A DNA stretch of 18,673 nt from an uncultured Porphyromonadaceae bacterium (GCA_947175225.1 CAMWLX010000022.1:1-18673); one strand, 5' to 3'; shown: positions 1-9,432, numbered from the stretch's first letter. Numbers and translations: made by a program. Notes: generated by a model not told the origin, from the letters alone.

Positions 1-11
1 ATTGTGTTTTT

Positions 12-43
12 TCTGCATTTTTTGGTTTTATTTATTAATTTTG
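12..43 (+). promoter_or_regulatory. Candidate promoter of the first HTCS gene
   Basis: The octamer TAATTTTG (36-43) matches the Bacteroidota -7 consensus TANNTTTG. A TCTG (12-15), one base off the -33 consensus TTTG, lies exactly 20 bases upstream. Transcription would begin near base 50, leaving a leader of about 50 bases before the ATG at 103. CTGCA (13-17) and TGCAG (42-46) form a loose inverted repeat around the spacer. The same -7 octamer and the same 20-base spacing recur before the GH32 gene and the second HTCS gene. The call rests on motif and spacing only. Confidence 0.45.
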
Positions 44-102
44 CAGTAGAGAAGTCGGAATATCTTCAAAAATATCAAAACTGACCTAATAATCGAAAAC
101 TT

Positions 103-2877
103 ATGTCTAACAAAAATATAATTGTACTTGCTATAATTGGCTGCATTATCTTTCTTTCAGGATGCCAAGAAGAGAAGGTATATAAAATCGGTGTGTCGCA
201 ATGCAGCCAAGACGACTGGCGCATGAAGATGAATGAAGAAATCAACCGTGAGATAATGTATCACGAAGATGCAGAAGTCGAGATCCGGTCCGCAGATGAC
301 AACAGCCGCAAACAGATCGACGACATCCGCTATTTCGTCGACAACGGATTTGACATCATAATAGTATCTCCCAATGAGGCCGCAACACTCACACCGGTCA
401 TAAAGGAAGTATACGACAAGGGCATTCCCGTGATCATATTCGACCGCAACATCGACGGCGACAGCTTTACTGCGCGTATCGGGGCAGATGACGAAGGACT
501 CGGAAGAGCCGCCGCACACTATGCCCTTAGCGTCACCGGCTCCGCACCCAACGCAATTGAGATATATGGACTGAAAGGCTCCACCCCCGCTGATGGCCGC
601 CATAAAGGATTCTCGACGGAATTCACAGCAAAAGGAGGCAATATCCTCGCCACGGCTACAGCCAACTGGAAGAAGGAAGAGGCCATACCGGCAGTAGACT
701 CCATTCTGAAAATATACCCTGAAATAGACGTGATTTTCGCTCACAACGACCGAATGGCAATAGGCGCCTCGGAAGCCGCAAAAGCCTTGGGACGGGACAA
801 TATAAAGATCATCGGCATTGACGCAGCCCCCGGAATCGGCATCAAGGCGGTAGCCGACAGCATCATCGACGCCACGTTCCTATATCCTACAGAGGGTCAC
901 AGAGTGATCCGAACTGCACTCGCTATCCTTAAAGGAGAACCCTATGAACGCGAAACCATCATTCCCGCCTCATCTGCCGTCGACATCAGCAACGCTGATA
1001 TCCTGATGCGACAGAACGAGACCCTCGTAGACGAAACCGACAAGATAATAATCCTCAAGAAACGCATTGACGACTACTGGGCGCAGTATGCCACACAGAA
1101 ATCACTCTTCTATGCCTGCTTGGCGATAATCATACTTCTTTTCGGTGTGGTATTCCTCGTCCTCCGCGTATATTGGCAGCATAAGCGACACCGCGAGGTA
1201 CTACTGAACCAAAACCACGAGCTTGAATCGCAACGCGACCAACTCGCCGAGCAGCGCGACCAGCTTCAGGAACTTAATCAGAAACTGGAAGATGCCACCC
1301 AGTCTAAACTGATGTTCTTCACCAACGTATCCCACGACCTCCGCACCCCGCTCACCCTGATCGCAGAACCGGTGGCTCAGCTTGCATCAGCTACCAACCT
1401 GACCCAGTCGCAGAAGGTTCTCACCAAAATTGCCGACAAGAACGTACGCATACTGCAGCGTCTCATCAACCAGATACTCGACTTCCGCAAATATGAGAAT
1501 GGTAAACTCAACCTGCATCTCACGGAAGTTGATTTCCGGCAGACGATCAGCGACTGGACTGAATCTTTCATTCAGTTGGCACGTAAGCGTGATATAAAAC
1601 TGCGTCTTGAGTCTCCGGAAGGGAATAATCCGATAAATCTTGCCATAGACGTGGAAAAAATGGAGCGGGTATTCTTCAACCTTGTATCCAATGCATTCAA
1701 ATATACCCGCGACAACGGATCAATTACCATATCATACGCCATTAATGATGGAAGACTGACCCTGAAAGTTGCCGATACGGGAGAAGGTATCAGCGAAAGT
1801 GACCTTGGCAATATATTCGACCGTTTCTATCAGGTAGACCGCATACACCCGAAAGGCTCCGGCATCGGGCTGTCTTTGGCTAAAGCTTTCGTAGAATTGC
1901 ACGGAGGATCAATCACTGTAGAAAGCGAGCTCAACAAGGGCTCGGTATTCATCGTGATGCTTCCTGTCGTACACGTAGCCGACACATCCCAGACTGTCGA
2001 CAAGCAGATCGGGGCATCCGCAGTAGAAGCAGAACTTGAGAATATAGAAGGCAACTCTGAATTTGAATCAGACAAGCCATTGGTATTGGTCATTGACGAC
2101 AACCGCGACATACGAGAGATGGTAGGGGAACTGCTACGTGCAGACTACAACATAATTACGGCCGTCAATGGTGCCGATGGTGTGAAAAAAGCTGCAAAAT
2201 ACGTGCCGGATCTCGTGATTTGCGACGTGATGATGCCCGTAATGGATGGTCTGGAGTGCTGCCGACGCATCAAGGAAGAATCCGTCACATCCCACATACC
2301 GGTGCTGATGCTCACTGCTTGCTCCATGGATGAGCAGCGTGTGCAGGGCTACGATAACGGGGCTGACGGCTATCTCTCAAAACCATTCTCAGCCTCTGTA
2401 CTGAAATCCAGAAGTTCCAATCTGATTAAAAACCGTCAGATCATAAAGGATCTCTGGCAAAGTCCTATATCCAAAGCCACAGAGGATACGAAGAAAAAAA
2501 CTTCGGATAAAGACACTCATGCCGATGTGAAAGCGGTTCCCGCTAAAGATCTCGAAAATGAATTCTACTCCCGTTTCCTCAAAATATTCTACGAGGATAT
2601 GAGCAGTACGGAAATGACTGTCGACAGCCTTGCTGCGAAGATGGGACTCGAACGCACGCAATTCTATAGAAAGATAAAGGCTATCACCAACTACTCCCCC
2701 GTAGAGCTCATGCGCAACCTCCGTCTGAAGAAGGCCCGTGCTATGGTGACCGGCTCAGAGAAATCCATCTCAGAGATCTGCTACGAGGTCGGGTTCTCCA
2801 CCCCCGCCTATTTCACAAAATGCTATCGCGAAGCCTACGGCGAGACTCCCACAGAGACCCGCCAGAAACTCCAATAA
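103..2877 (+). CDS. Hybrid two-component system regulator (HTCS) with periplasmic sugar-binding sensor, fructan PUL type
   Basis: One-protein sensor and regulator that should detect a sugar in the periplasm and activate the adjacent PUL. Domains in order: signal/anchor segment with a lipobox-like LSGC (Cys21); type I periplasmic-binding-protein sensor (about 27-310, with the HNDRMA hinge motif at 214-219); membrane helix (about 335-357); coiled coil (365-400); HisKA with phospho-acceptor His411 in VSHDLRTP; HATPase with N-box Asn530, DTGEGI (558-563) and GSGIGL (585-590); receiver with acidic pair Asp665/666, phospho-acceptor Asp708, Thr738 and Lys760; AraC-type helix-turn-helix (about 820-924). 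All catalytic residues are present. A PBP-type sensor in place of a beta-propeller is known from the fructose-sensing HTCS BT1754 of B. thetaiotaomicron, which fits the GH32 gene nearby. The exact ligand is inferred. susC starts 250 bases downstream on the same strand, behind its own promoter. Confidence 0.93.
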   Translation: MSNKNIIVLAIIGCIIFLSGCQEEKVYKIGVSQCSQDDWRMKMNEEINREIMYHEDAEVEIRSADDNSRKQIDDIRYFVDNGFDIIIVSPNEAATLTPVIKEVYDKGIPVIIFDRNIDGDSFTARIGADDEGLGRAAAHYALSVTGSAPNAIEIYGLKGSTPADGRHKGFSTEFTAKGGNILATATANWKKEEAIPAVDSILKIYPEIDVIFAHNDRMAIGASEAAKALGRDNIKIIGIDAAPGIGIKAVADSIIDATFLYPTEGHRVIRTALAILKGEPYERETIIPASSAVDISNADILMRQNETLVDETDKIIILKKRIDDYWAQYATQKSLFYACLAIIILLFGVVFLVLRVYWQHKRHREVLLNQNHELESQRDQLAEQRDQLQELNQKLEDATQSKLMFFTNVSHDLRTPLTLIAEPVAQLASATNLTQSQKVLTKIADKNVRILQRLINQILDFRKYENGKLNLHLTEVDFRQTISDWTESFIQLARKRDIKLRLESPEGNNPINLAIDVEKMERVFFNLVSNAFKYTRDNGSITISYAINDGRLTLKVADTGEGISESDLGNIFDRFYQVDRIHPKGSGIGLSLAKAFVELHGGSITVESELNKGSVFIVMLPVVHVADTSQTVDKQIGASAVEAELENIEGNSEFESDKPLVLVIDDNRDIREMVGELLRADYNIITAVNGADGVKKAAKYVPDLVICDVMMPVMDGLECCRRIKEESVTSHIPVLMLTACSMDEQRVQGYDNGADGYLSKPFSASVLKSRSSNLIKNRQIIKDLWQSPISKATEDTKKKTSDKDTHADVKAVPAKDLENEFYSRFLKIFYEDMSSTEMTVDSLAAKMGLERTQFYRKIKAITNYSPVELMRNLRLKKARAMVTGSEKSISEICYEVGFSTPAYFTKCYREAYGETPTETRQKLQ

Positions 2878-3003
2878 TACCTTTCGTATTTAAGGAAATC
2901 TCAGTGCTCTCATTTACTCGGCACTCCCTGCGTGATAAAAATTTCGCTGAAAACTTGTAAAAAATCAGCAGGCAATGATAATTTTGTTGCCAAGACTATA
3001 ACA

Positions 3004-3043
3004 AATCTTGCATCTCGCGTTTTTTGATAGCCGATGCAAGATT
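3004..3043. promoter_or_regulatory. 11-bp perfect inverted repeat upstream of susC, candidate HTCS operator
   Basis: AATCTTGCATC (3004-3014) and GATGCAAGATT (3033-3043) are exact reverse complements separated by 18 bases. The repeat ends 29 bases before the susC -7 box, where a transcriptional activator would be expected to bind. The T-run lies inside the loop, not after the stem, so a standard terminator for the upstream HTCS gene is unlikely. Operator function is inferred. The rest of the 250-base gap (2878-3127) shows only weak 5-bp stems (2946-2969 and 2971-2991) and no open frame. Confidence 0.45.
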
Positions 3044-3072
3044 CGTGATATATGGGTAATAAAGTTTTACGC

Positions 3073-3080
3073 TAACTTTG
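3073..3080 (+). promoter_or_regulatory. susC promoter -7 box (no recognisable -33)
   Basis: TAACTTTG matches the Bacteroidota -7 consensus TANNTTTG. The position 20 bases upstream (3049-3052) reads TATA, so there is no TTTG-like -33 box. Other candidate promoters in this window do have one. A promoter lacking -33 is what one expects of a gene needing an activator, here an HTCS. Transcription should start near 3087, giving a leader of about 40 bases. Confidence 0.5.
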
Positions 3081-3127
3081 CGGCAGAAAAAATTAAAGCG
3101 TAAAAATCATTTACTAAACCCATATTT

Positions 3128-6100
3128 ATGAAAAAATCATTCTTAATCTCACTCCTGATGCTCCTGAGCGTGGCGTTAGCTTATGCGCAAGACATCACAG
3201 TGAACGGAACAGTGATCTCCAAGACCGACGGAGAACCACTGATCGGAGCAACCGTGCTCTGTGTTCAGACAAAAGCCGGAACAGCGACTGACTTCGACGG
3301 CAATTTTGAGTTAAAGGTACCTCAAGGATCAGACTTGACCATATCTTACATCGGTTATAAGACCATGGAGGTAAAGGCAGCTCCTGAGATTACAGTTCAT
3401 CTTGAGGAAGACGCAGCTCTTCTTGACGAAGTAGTGGTAGTCGGCTATCAGACAGTCCGCAAGGCCGATCTAACAGGCGCGGTATCCGTGATGAACATGA
3501 AGGAGCCCCTCAGCGAAAACTCAGGAAACATTATGAACTCTATGGCAGGAAAGATGCCGGGCGTAAACGTAGTGCCTGACGCTGCCCCGGGTGGAACAGG
3601 TTCAATCCGTGTCCGTGGTATGTCAACAGCTAACTCAAGCAACGACCCGCTTTATATTATTGACGGTGTGCCTACCGACAACATCAACTGCATCAATCCC
3701 TCCGACATAGAGACAATGCAGGTGCTAAAAGATGCAGCCTCTGCTTCAATATACGGTTCGCGCGCTGCAAACGGTGTTGTCATAATCACGACAAAACACG
3801 GGAAAGGCGACCGAATGAACATAAATGTCAACTATGCCGTCTCCGCTCAGACCATTGCAAAGCGTTATGACGTGATGAACGCCGAGCAGTGGGGCCAAGC
3901 TTACTGGATGGCTTCACGCAATTCCGGCATTGCTCCCTCACATGTGCTTTACGGCGACGGACCGACACCGGTGCTTCAGAAATACGCTGACGGCAATCCC
4001 AATTTCCCGACTACAAACACTGACTGGCAAGACCTCGTATACCACACAGCATTGACCAACAACCTCACAGCATCCATCTCAAACAACACAGAGAAAGGAT
4101 CCGTGCTGTTCTCTGCAAACTACATCAACCAGAACGGCAACATCATCGACACATACTATCAGCGCATATCCGCCCGACTCAATTCCCGCTACAACTTCAA
4201 TAAATACATTGCAGTAGGCGAAAATCTCCTCGTGGCTCATTGGTCAAACCGAGGCATGGATGTAGCAGGCGACCGCGGCATCCCCTTCACGGCACTCTCC
4301 CAGATGCCTGCACTTCCTGAGAAAGGTATCAACGGCGAATGGGCAAACCCGATGACCCTTATAAAGTCAGACCTCGCCAACCCTATGCAGCAGATTTCAA
4401 ATGCAGCCGACAACTCATCAAACTCGTGGAGAATCCTCGGCAACGCATTCCTGGAAATATATCCTGTGGAAGGACTTACCCTCAAAACCAATATTGGCAT
4501 AGAGCACTCGCAGTACTTCAACCATAACCTCGGCCGCCGCATCAACGCCAACGACGTCAATTCGGTAAGTGATGTTTACGGCCAGGGCGACACCTGGACA
4601 TGGACCAACACTGCCAACTATGTGAAGAACTTCAACGACAAGCACTTCCTGACCGCCCTGTTGGGCACAGAGGCTATCGGATACACTTTCCGCGACCTCT
4701 CAGCAAGCCGCGAGGGATACGCTTTTGAAGATTCAGACTATATGCAGATCGGAGCCGGTACCGGCACCCGCAACAACGGAGGCGGCAAGACACAGTGGTC
4801 GGTATTCTCCCTCTTTGCAAAGGTTGACTATAACTTCATGGACCGCTACCTTCTCTCTTTCACAATCCGACGCGATGAGAACTCACGCTTCGCAAAAGGA
4901 CACCGCTCCGGTATCTTCCCCGCCGCATCAGTAGCATGGCGTCCTACACAGGAGGCTTTCTTCCCTGAAAACGATGTGCTCACCGACATGAAGATACGCT
5001 ACTCATGGGGACAGAACGGTAACGCCAACATCCCATCTCTCTATCCTGCATACTCCACTTACATCTTCAATACAGGCAACGGAGCATACGACCTCGCAGG
5101 CACCAACTCATCTACCACCTCCGGCATCACACTTGCAGCCACCGGAAACCCCGACCTAAAATGGGAGACAACGACACAGAACAATATCGGTATCGACTTC
5201 ACCTTCTTCCACGGAGCACTCAATCTCAGCGCTGATTACTACGTCAAGAAAACTACCGATATGCTCACCATTCCACCTACCCTCAGCGTAGCTGGCGAAA
5301 ATGCCTCCACATGGCTTAATACCGGATCTATGCGCAACAACGGCTGGGAAGTGACCGTAGCCTACAACTCTCCAAACTATGGCGATTTCTCCTGGAACGG
5401 ATCAATCAACATCTCACAGTACAAGAACAAACTGCTTAAGCTCAACAACCGTCAGGAATTCATCGGCGGAGACCAGCGTCTTGTACCCGGACAACCTATG
5501 GGCATATACTATGGCTATGTGTGCGACGGAATCTTCCAGTCGACAGAGCAGGTGGCCAACCATGCAATTCAGCAAGGTGCCGCTCCCGGCAGACTGATGT
5601 ACCGCGACCTTGACGGCGACGGATATATCACCGACGCAGACCGCTGCTTCATCGGTGATCCCAACCCCGACCTTTCGATGGGTATCAACCTCGCGCTTAA
5701 ATACAAGGCTTTCACACTCGACATGTTCTTCTCCGGAGATTTTGGCTTCGACATACACAATGCCATGAAGGGACAGCTCTATTCTTTCGGACGTGCCAAT
5801 ACCAACACCAACCACGCCGCCGACATCCTCAATGCATGGACACCGGACAACACTGACACAGATATCCCGGCGCTATCACTGACAGATGCAAACAACGAGG
5901 CTCGCTTCTCTACCTATTATGTGCAGGATGGCTCATATATGAAGATGAAATATCTCAAGCTTTCATACACTGTGCCACGCCACATCACAGAGAAATTCGC
6001 CTGCAGCAATCTGAATATCTTCGGTCAGGTCGAGAATGTCTTCACAATGACAAAATACAAAGGTCTCGACCCTGAAATTCTCCCCGGTGAATACGGCGCA

Positions 6101-6166
6101 GTAATCGACAATGGCGCATATCCACGTCCCCGTACATTCACTTTCGGCGTGAACATCCAGTTCTAA
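3128..6166 (+). CDS. SusC/RagA-family TonB-dependent outer-membrane transporter
   Basis: Imports glycan oligosaccharides across the outer membrane using TonB energy, as the barrel partner of the SusD-like lid. The sequence has a type I signal peptide (1-20, cleavage after AYA); a carboxypeptidase-regulatory-like beta-sandwich (about 22-95) with the usual SxxDGEPLIGATV pattern; the family DEVVVVGY segment (100-107), the TonB-box region; a plug domain (about 110-225) with RVRG, PLYIIDGVP and SIYGSRAANGVVIITT; then a long 22-strand barrel ending in aromatic FGVNIQF. At 1012 residues it is of normal length and intact. The SusD gene follows after 22 bases, so the pair is almost certainly co-transcribed. 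A fructan substrate is inferred from the GH32 enzyme and the DUF4960-type binding protein; the transporter alone does not reveal specificity. Confidence 0.96.
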   Translation: MKKSFLISLLMLLSVALAYAQDITVNGTVISKTDGEPLIGATVLCVQTKAGTATDFDGNFELKVPQGSDLTISYIGYKTMEVKAAPEITVHLEEDAALLDEVVVVGYQTVRKADLTGAVSVMNMKEPLSENSGNIMNSMAGKMPGVNVVPDAAPGGTGSIRVRGMSTANSSNDPLYIIDGVPTDNINCINPSDIETMQVLKDAASASIYGSRAANGVVIITTKHGKGDRMNINVNYAVSAQTIAKRYDVMNAEQWGQAYWMASRNSGIAPSHVLYGDGPTPVLQKYADGNPNFPTTNTDWQDLVYHTALTNNLTASISNNTEKGSVLFSANYINQNGNIIDTYYQRISARLNSRYNFNKYIAVGENLLVAHWSNRGMDVAGDRGIPFTALSQMPALPEKGINGEWANPMTLIKSDLANPMQQISNAADNSSNSWRILGNAFLEIYPVEGLTLKTNIGIEHSQYFNHNLGRRINANDVNSVSDVYGQGDTWTWTNTANYVKNFNDKHFLTALLGTEAIGYTFRDLSASREGYAFEDSDYMQIGAGTGTRNNGGGKTQWSVFSLFAKVDYNFMDRYLLSFTIRRDENSRFAKGHRSGIFPAASVAWRPTQEAFFPENDVLTDMKIRYSWGQNGNANIPSLYPAYSTYIFNTGNGAYDLAGTNSSTTSGITLAATGNPDLKWETTTQNNIGIDFTFFHGALNLSADYYVKKTTDMLTIPPTLSVAGENASTWLNTGSMRNNGWEVTVAYNSPNYGDFSWNGSINISQYKNKLLKLNNRQEFIGGDQRLVPGQPMGIYYGYVCDGIFQSTEQVANHAIQQGAAPGRLMYRDLDGDGYITDADRCFIGDPNPDLSMGINLALKYKAFTLDMFFSGDFGFDIHNAMKGQLYSFGRANTNTNHAADILNAWTPDNTDTDIPALSLTDANNEARFSTYYVQDGSYMKMKYLKLSYTVPRHITEKFACSNLNIFGQVENVFTMTKYKGLDPEILPGEYGAVIDNGAYPRPRTFTFGVNIQF

Positions 6167-6188
6167 CCCTTATCAATCAAAGAAAAAA

Positions 6189-7868
6189 ATGAAAAATCTC
6201 AAGCATACAGCTAAGAAAGCAATTTTCGCCTCGGCAATTTTTGCCCTCGGCATGGCAGCTACATCTTGCAACGACCTGCTCGATACAAAGCCCCAGGGGG
6301 TGTTCACAACCGAACAGATAGGCGACGATGAAGCCATCGACATGATGACATCGGCATATGCCACTCTGCTATGCCATTATTTCGGCAACAACGAATCATT
6401 CGCCGGCCCTATCAACAACTGGGTCTTCGACATCCGATCTGATGATGCCCAGAAGGGTGGTGGCGAGCTCGGATACGAGGTTTACATGCACGAGTTCTCT
6501 ATCGGCAACGTGCAGAGCGACAACCCCATCCTCGACTTTAAGTGGCGCAACAACTATTTCTCCATCTCACGATGCAACACCGCCATCCGCGCTCTTAAAT
6601 CCGCCGGAAACCTCAGTGAAGACAACCGCAAGGCATACATAGCCGAGATGAAGACACTCCGCGCATACTACTACTTCGATCAGCTCCGTATCTTCAAGAA
6701 GTTCCCCTATTTCGACGAGAACGTCACCGACCCGTCGAGCGTAAGCGCAAGCGAGTATTCGCGTGATGAGATAGCCGGCTTCATTACCGAAGACCTCAAG
6801 CTGGCATACGCTGACAATGTGGAGACTCAGAGCGAACCTGGACGTTTCAACAAGTTCGTGGCAGCAGCAATCCTCGCTCGCGTGGCGCTTTTCAACCACG
6901 ACTATGCTACCGCTGAGACTTATGCTGACTACGTGATAAAGAGCGGACAATACTCTCTCTATCCCAACTTCCTCGACATGTCGAAGCCCGAGATGAACAA
7001 TCAGTATGAATCCGTTATGGCTGTCCAGTTCTCCTCAGCCAACTCTCCCGACCAGTATAACTTCAACAACTGCCTGAACTGTACGGTATCCGAGGGTGAT
7101 GTCTATGGCAACGGCGATGACTTCTACCTTGGCTCGCAAGACCTCGTCAATGCGTTCCGCACCGATGAGAGCGGTCTCCCCTACCTCGACAGCTCTAAGG
7201 CTCCTTCCGAGAATCTTGACCACGCCGACTATGCAGGCAACGTTGACCCACGCGTCGACTTCACCTTCGGTCGCATCGGAATGCCATGGCGTTCTTACAA
7301 CTACAACGAGAATTGGTGTCGCAATCTGAACAACTACAGCCAGTACTCAGGCAAGAAACCATATCCTTCCCCTGACTCTCCTTTCGTGAAAGTTGGTATC
7401 GTGCCTTGGGGAGCAAGTTCGCTCAATTATATCATCGTCCGTTATGCAGATGTGCTCCTTATGAAGGCAGAAGCGCTGATCGAACAGAATAAGGGTCTTG
7501 ATGAAGCCCGCGACCTCATCAATCAGGTGCGTGCGAAAGCTGCCCGTTCTGTAGATCCCAACTACACTCCGATCGATGTCAACCCGATGGTAGCCACATA
7601 TCTCGTGCGCGAATACGGTGCTCCCGGATGGAATCAGGAATATGCGCGCAAGGCAGTCCGCATGGAGCGACGCCTCGAGCTTGCCATGGAGGGACTCCGC
7701 TGGTTCGACCTTATTCGCTGGGGTGAAGCAGTCAACACTGTCAACGCCTACTACGCTAAGGAAAAGTCTCTTTTCCATTACCTTGACAATGCCCATCTCG
7801 ACGAAGCCGACATATTCTGTCCCATTCCTCTCAATCAGGTAGACAACGCAGGCGACCTCTACAAGTAA
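6189..7868 (+). CDS. SusD/RagB-family outer-membrane glycan-binding lipoprotein
   Basis: Cell-surface lid of the SusC transporter that captures glycan chains. A signal peptide ends in a lipobox (ATSC, lipidated Cys27) followed by NDLLDTKPQG, typical of mature SusD proteins. The N-terminal helical TPR-like part includes EMKTLRAYYYFDQL (about 153-166), and the C-terminal SusD/RagB region includes RRLELAMEGLRWFDLIRWGE (about 490-511), the most recognisable family stretch, before a final CPIP motif. The length of 559 residues is normal. The start ATG sits 22 bases after the susC stop, behind an A-rich stretch, with no strong Shine-Dalgarno sequence, as is usual in Bacteroidota. The specific glycan cannot be read from the sequence; fructan is inferred from neighbours. 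Confidence 0.95.
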   Translation: MKNLKHTAKKAIFASAIFALGMAATSCNDLLDTKPQGVFTTEQIGDDEAIDMMTSAYATLLCHYFGNNESFAGPINNWVFDIRSDDAQKGGGELGYEVYMHEFSIGNVQSDNPILDFKWRNNYFSISRCNTAIRALKSAGNLSEDNRKAYIAEMKTLRAYYYFDQLRIFKKFPYFDENVTDPSSVSASEYSRDEIAGFITEDLKLAYADNVETQSEPGRFNKFVAAAILARVALFNHDYATAETYADYVIKSGQYSLYPNFLDMSKPEMNNQYESVMAVQFSSANSPDQYNFNNCLNCTVSEGDVYGNGDDFYLGSQDLVNAFRTDESGLPYLDSSKAPSENLDHADYAGNVDPRVDFTFGRIGMPWRSYNYNENWCRNLNNYSQYSGKKPYPSPDSPFVKVGIVPWGASSLNYIIVRYADVLLMKAEALIEQNKGLDEARDLINQVRAKAARSVDPNYTPIDVNPMVATYLVREYGAPGWNQEYARKAVRMERRLELAMEGLRWFDLIRWGEAVNTVNAYYAKEKSLFHYLDNAHLDEADIFCPIPLNQVDNAGDLYK

Positions 7869-7949
7869 GTTTAAACACATCAAGAAGTTTAAAAAGTTTA
7901 AGAGGTTTTAAGTCTTTAATCTTTTATCTTTAAAATTTGATCTTTAAAA
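7867..7949 (+). repeat. AT-rich repeat spacer between SusD and the surface glycan-binding protein
   Basis: The 82-base gap is built from short repeats. AAGTTTAA occurs at 7867-7874 (overlapping the SusD stop codon), 7885-7892 and 7894-7901. ATCTTTAAAA occurs at 7926-7935 and 7940-7949, directly before the ATG at 7951. No promoter-like -7 octamer was found. The role is unknown; it could set the mRNA stability or relative expression of the lipoprotein gene, or be neutral low-complexity DNA. Confidence 0.5.
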
Positions 7950-7950
7950 G

Positions 7951-9432
7951 ATGAAACTCAATAAATCAGCATATACTTTGGCAGCAGGCTTAGCCCTGCT
8001 GCTGACAGGGTGCTCCGAATATACGCCCAACGGATATACAGAGGCCCCGGAGCTTCCGGCAGTAAATTCAATCGCCTATACAGTAGGCGGCGTAGCAAAC
8101 CATGATGTCAACATCAACTGGACTCTTCCTGCCGATAAGGACGTCACCGGCTGCACTCTCTATCGCAATGCATCAGAAATACAGCATTTTGATGTAAACG
8201 CAGACCGTAACTACACCTACACCGCACTCGGCACACCTCTCGGCGAGGAAGTTGTCTACACCGTGAAGGTGAACTACGCCGACAACCGACTTTCCACCGG
8301 CAAGTCTGTAGTCATTACTCTTCCTGAGGAGGAATTCGCCGGAGTGAGCGCGTTGAAGGGAGACCTTAACGGCCGCACGGTGACGCTGAGCTGGACTCTT
8401 CCATCTCAGGCACACCGCAGCGGGGTGCGCATCGTGACCAACGGAGAAACCGATAAGGCTGTCCTTCTTCCCGCCGACGCCACCAGCTACGTGCTGAAGG
8501 CTCAGCCAATGGAGACACCGCTCACCTACAGCGTGGAAGTCGTCTATGACACCTACTATTTCTCTCCCTCTCAGTCTGTAGAGAAGACCATACCATACAT
8601 GGAGCCGAAGATGCTCTATCTGCTTCCTTCCGAGGCTGCCACAGCTGCCGACCTGAAGGATGACGACGAGCGTGCGGCTGCCGCATGGTTCGCACAGCAG
8701 CCTAACGCAGAGTTCCTGCATCCCGCCGACATCGCTGACTATGATCCGGCAATCTATTCGGTGATGTGGATCGAGATAGACCGTGTAGGACTCCAGATGG
8801 GTTGGGAATACCTTCCCGGCGACATCGCTTCCGCATCTACTATCGCAGCCCTCCGCGAATATTCTGCCAACGGAGGCAGCATCTATCTCTCCAATATGGC
8901 TACCCAGCTTACAGTGCCTCTCGGAATGGTGCCTGACAATATGGCTCCTACAGTTTACGGCAATGGCGACGGCGGCTCGGGCGACGACGTATGGGTAATC
9001 AATCCCAACCTCGGATGGGACTTCCGTGACGGCGCTGACCAGGGATTCTACGACCGCACCGAACACGCAATCTACAAGGATCTCGTACTCGAGGATCCTA
9101 ACGGCTACGGCTACCCAACTCTCCCGCTTATCGGTCCAGGCATCCGTGAAGACCACAACTGTCTGTGGGACTGCAATATCTACGGACGTGGCAACCAGCG
9201 CGACGTAATCAGAAATTTCGAGGTTACTACCAACTCCCTCGTACTCGCCACATGGGGACACGTGCGCGACCACTGCGTGGCAGGTCTCGTGGAATTCTAT
9301 TCCAACCCCGAGCACGGACGCTGTATCGCCAACGGTCTGGCTGCTTATGAATGGAACCAGAACTCCGGCTCCAACCCTTACCAGCACAATGTAGAGCAGC
9401 TGACAAAGAACATTCTTGATTATCTGAAATAA
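7951..9432 (+). CDS. SusE-position surface glycan-binding lipoprotein (Fn3-like repeats plus DUF4960-like domain)
   Basis: Probable cell-surface fructan-binding protein. The signal peptide ends in lipobox LTGC (Cys21). Two fibronectin-III-like beta-sandwich modules follow (about 36-126 and 129-215), each with an xxxWTLP strand and ending in a VxxTIP/ITLP-like edge. The C-terminal half (about 220-493) resembles DUF4960, which I associate with BT1761, the levan-binding SusE-position protein of B. thetaiotaomicron. This half has a class-I-glutamine-amidotransferase/ThuA-like look: hydrophobic strand MLYLLP, helix, VMWIEID, then LREYSANGGSIYLSN. No catalytic Cys-His-Glu triad is evident, so binding rather than catalysis is the likelier role. 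The gene lies 82 bases after SusD and 95 before GH32 on the same strand. Family assignment is from memory of the fold pattern and context. Confidence 0.8.
   Translation: MKLNKSAYTLAAGLALLLTGCSEYTPNGYTEAPELPAVNSIAYTVGGVANHDVNINWTLPADKDVTGCTLYRNASEIQHFDVNADRNYTYTALGTPLGEEVVYTVKVNYADNRLSTGKSVVITLPEEEFAGVSALKGDLNGRTVTLSWTLPSQAHRSGVRIVTNGETDKAVLLPADATSYVLKAQPMETPLTYSVEVVYDTYYFSPSQSVEKTIPYMEPKMLYLLPSEAATAADLKDDDERAAAAWFAQQPNAEFLHPADIADYDPAIYSVMWIEIDRVGLQMGWEYLPGDIASASTIAALREYSANGGSIYLSNMATQLTVPLGMVPDNMAPTVYGNGDGGSGDDVWVINPNLGWDFRDGADQGFYDRTEHAIYKDLVLEDPNGYGYPTLPLIGPGIREDHNCLWDCNIYGRGNQRDVIRNFEVTTNSLVLATWGHVRDHCVAGLVEFYSNPEHGRCIANGLAAYEWNQNSGSNPYQHNVEQLTKNILDYLK

Noticed and set aside
157..744. 195-codon minus-strand frame inside the first HTCS gene
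   Set aside because: Lies wholly opposite a conserved sensor domain and has no family-like content.
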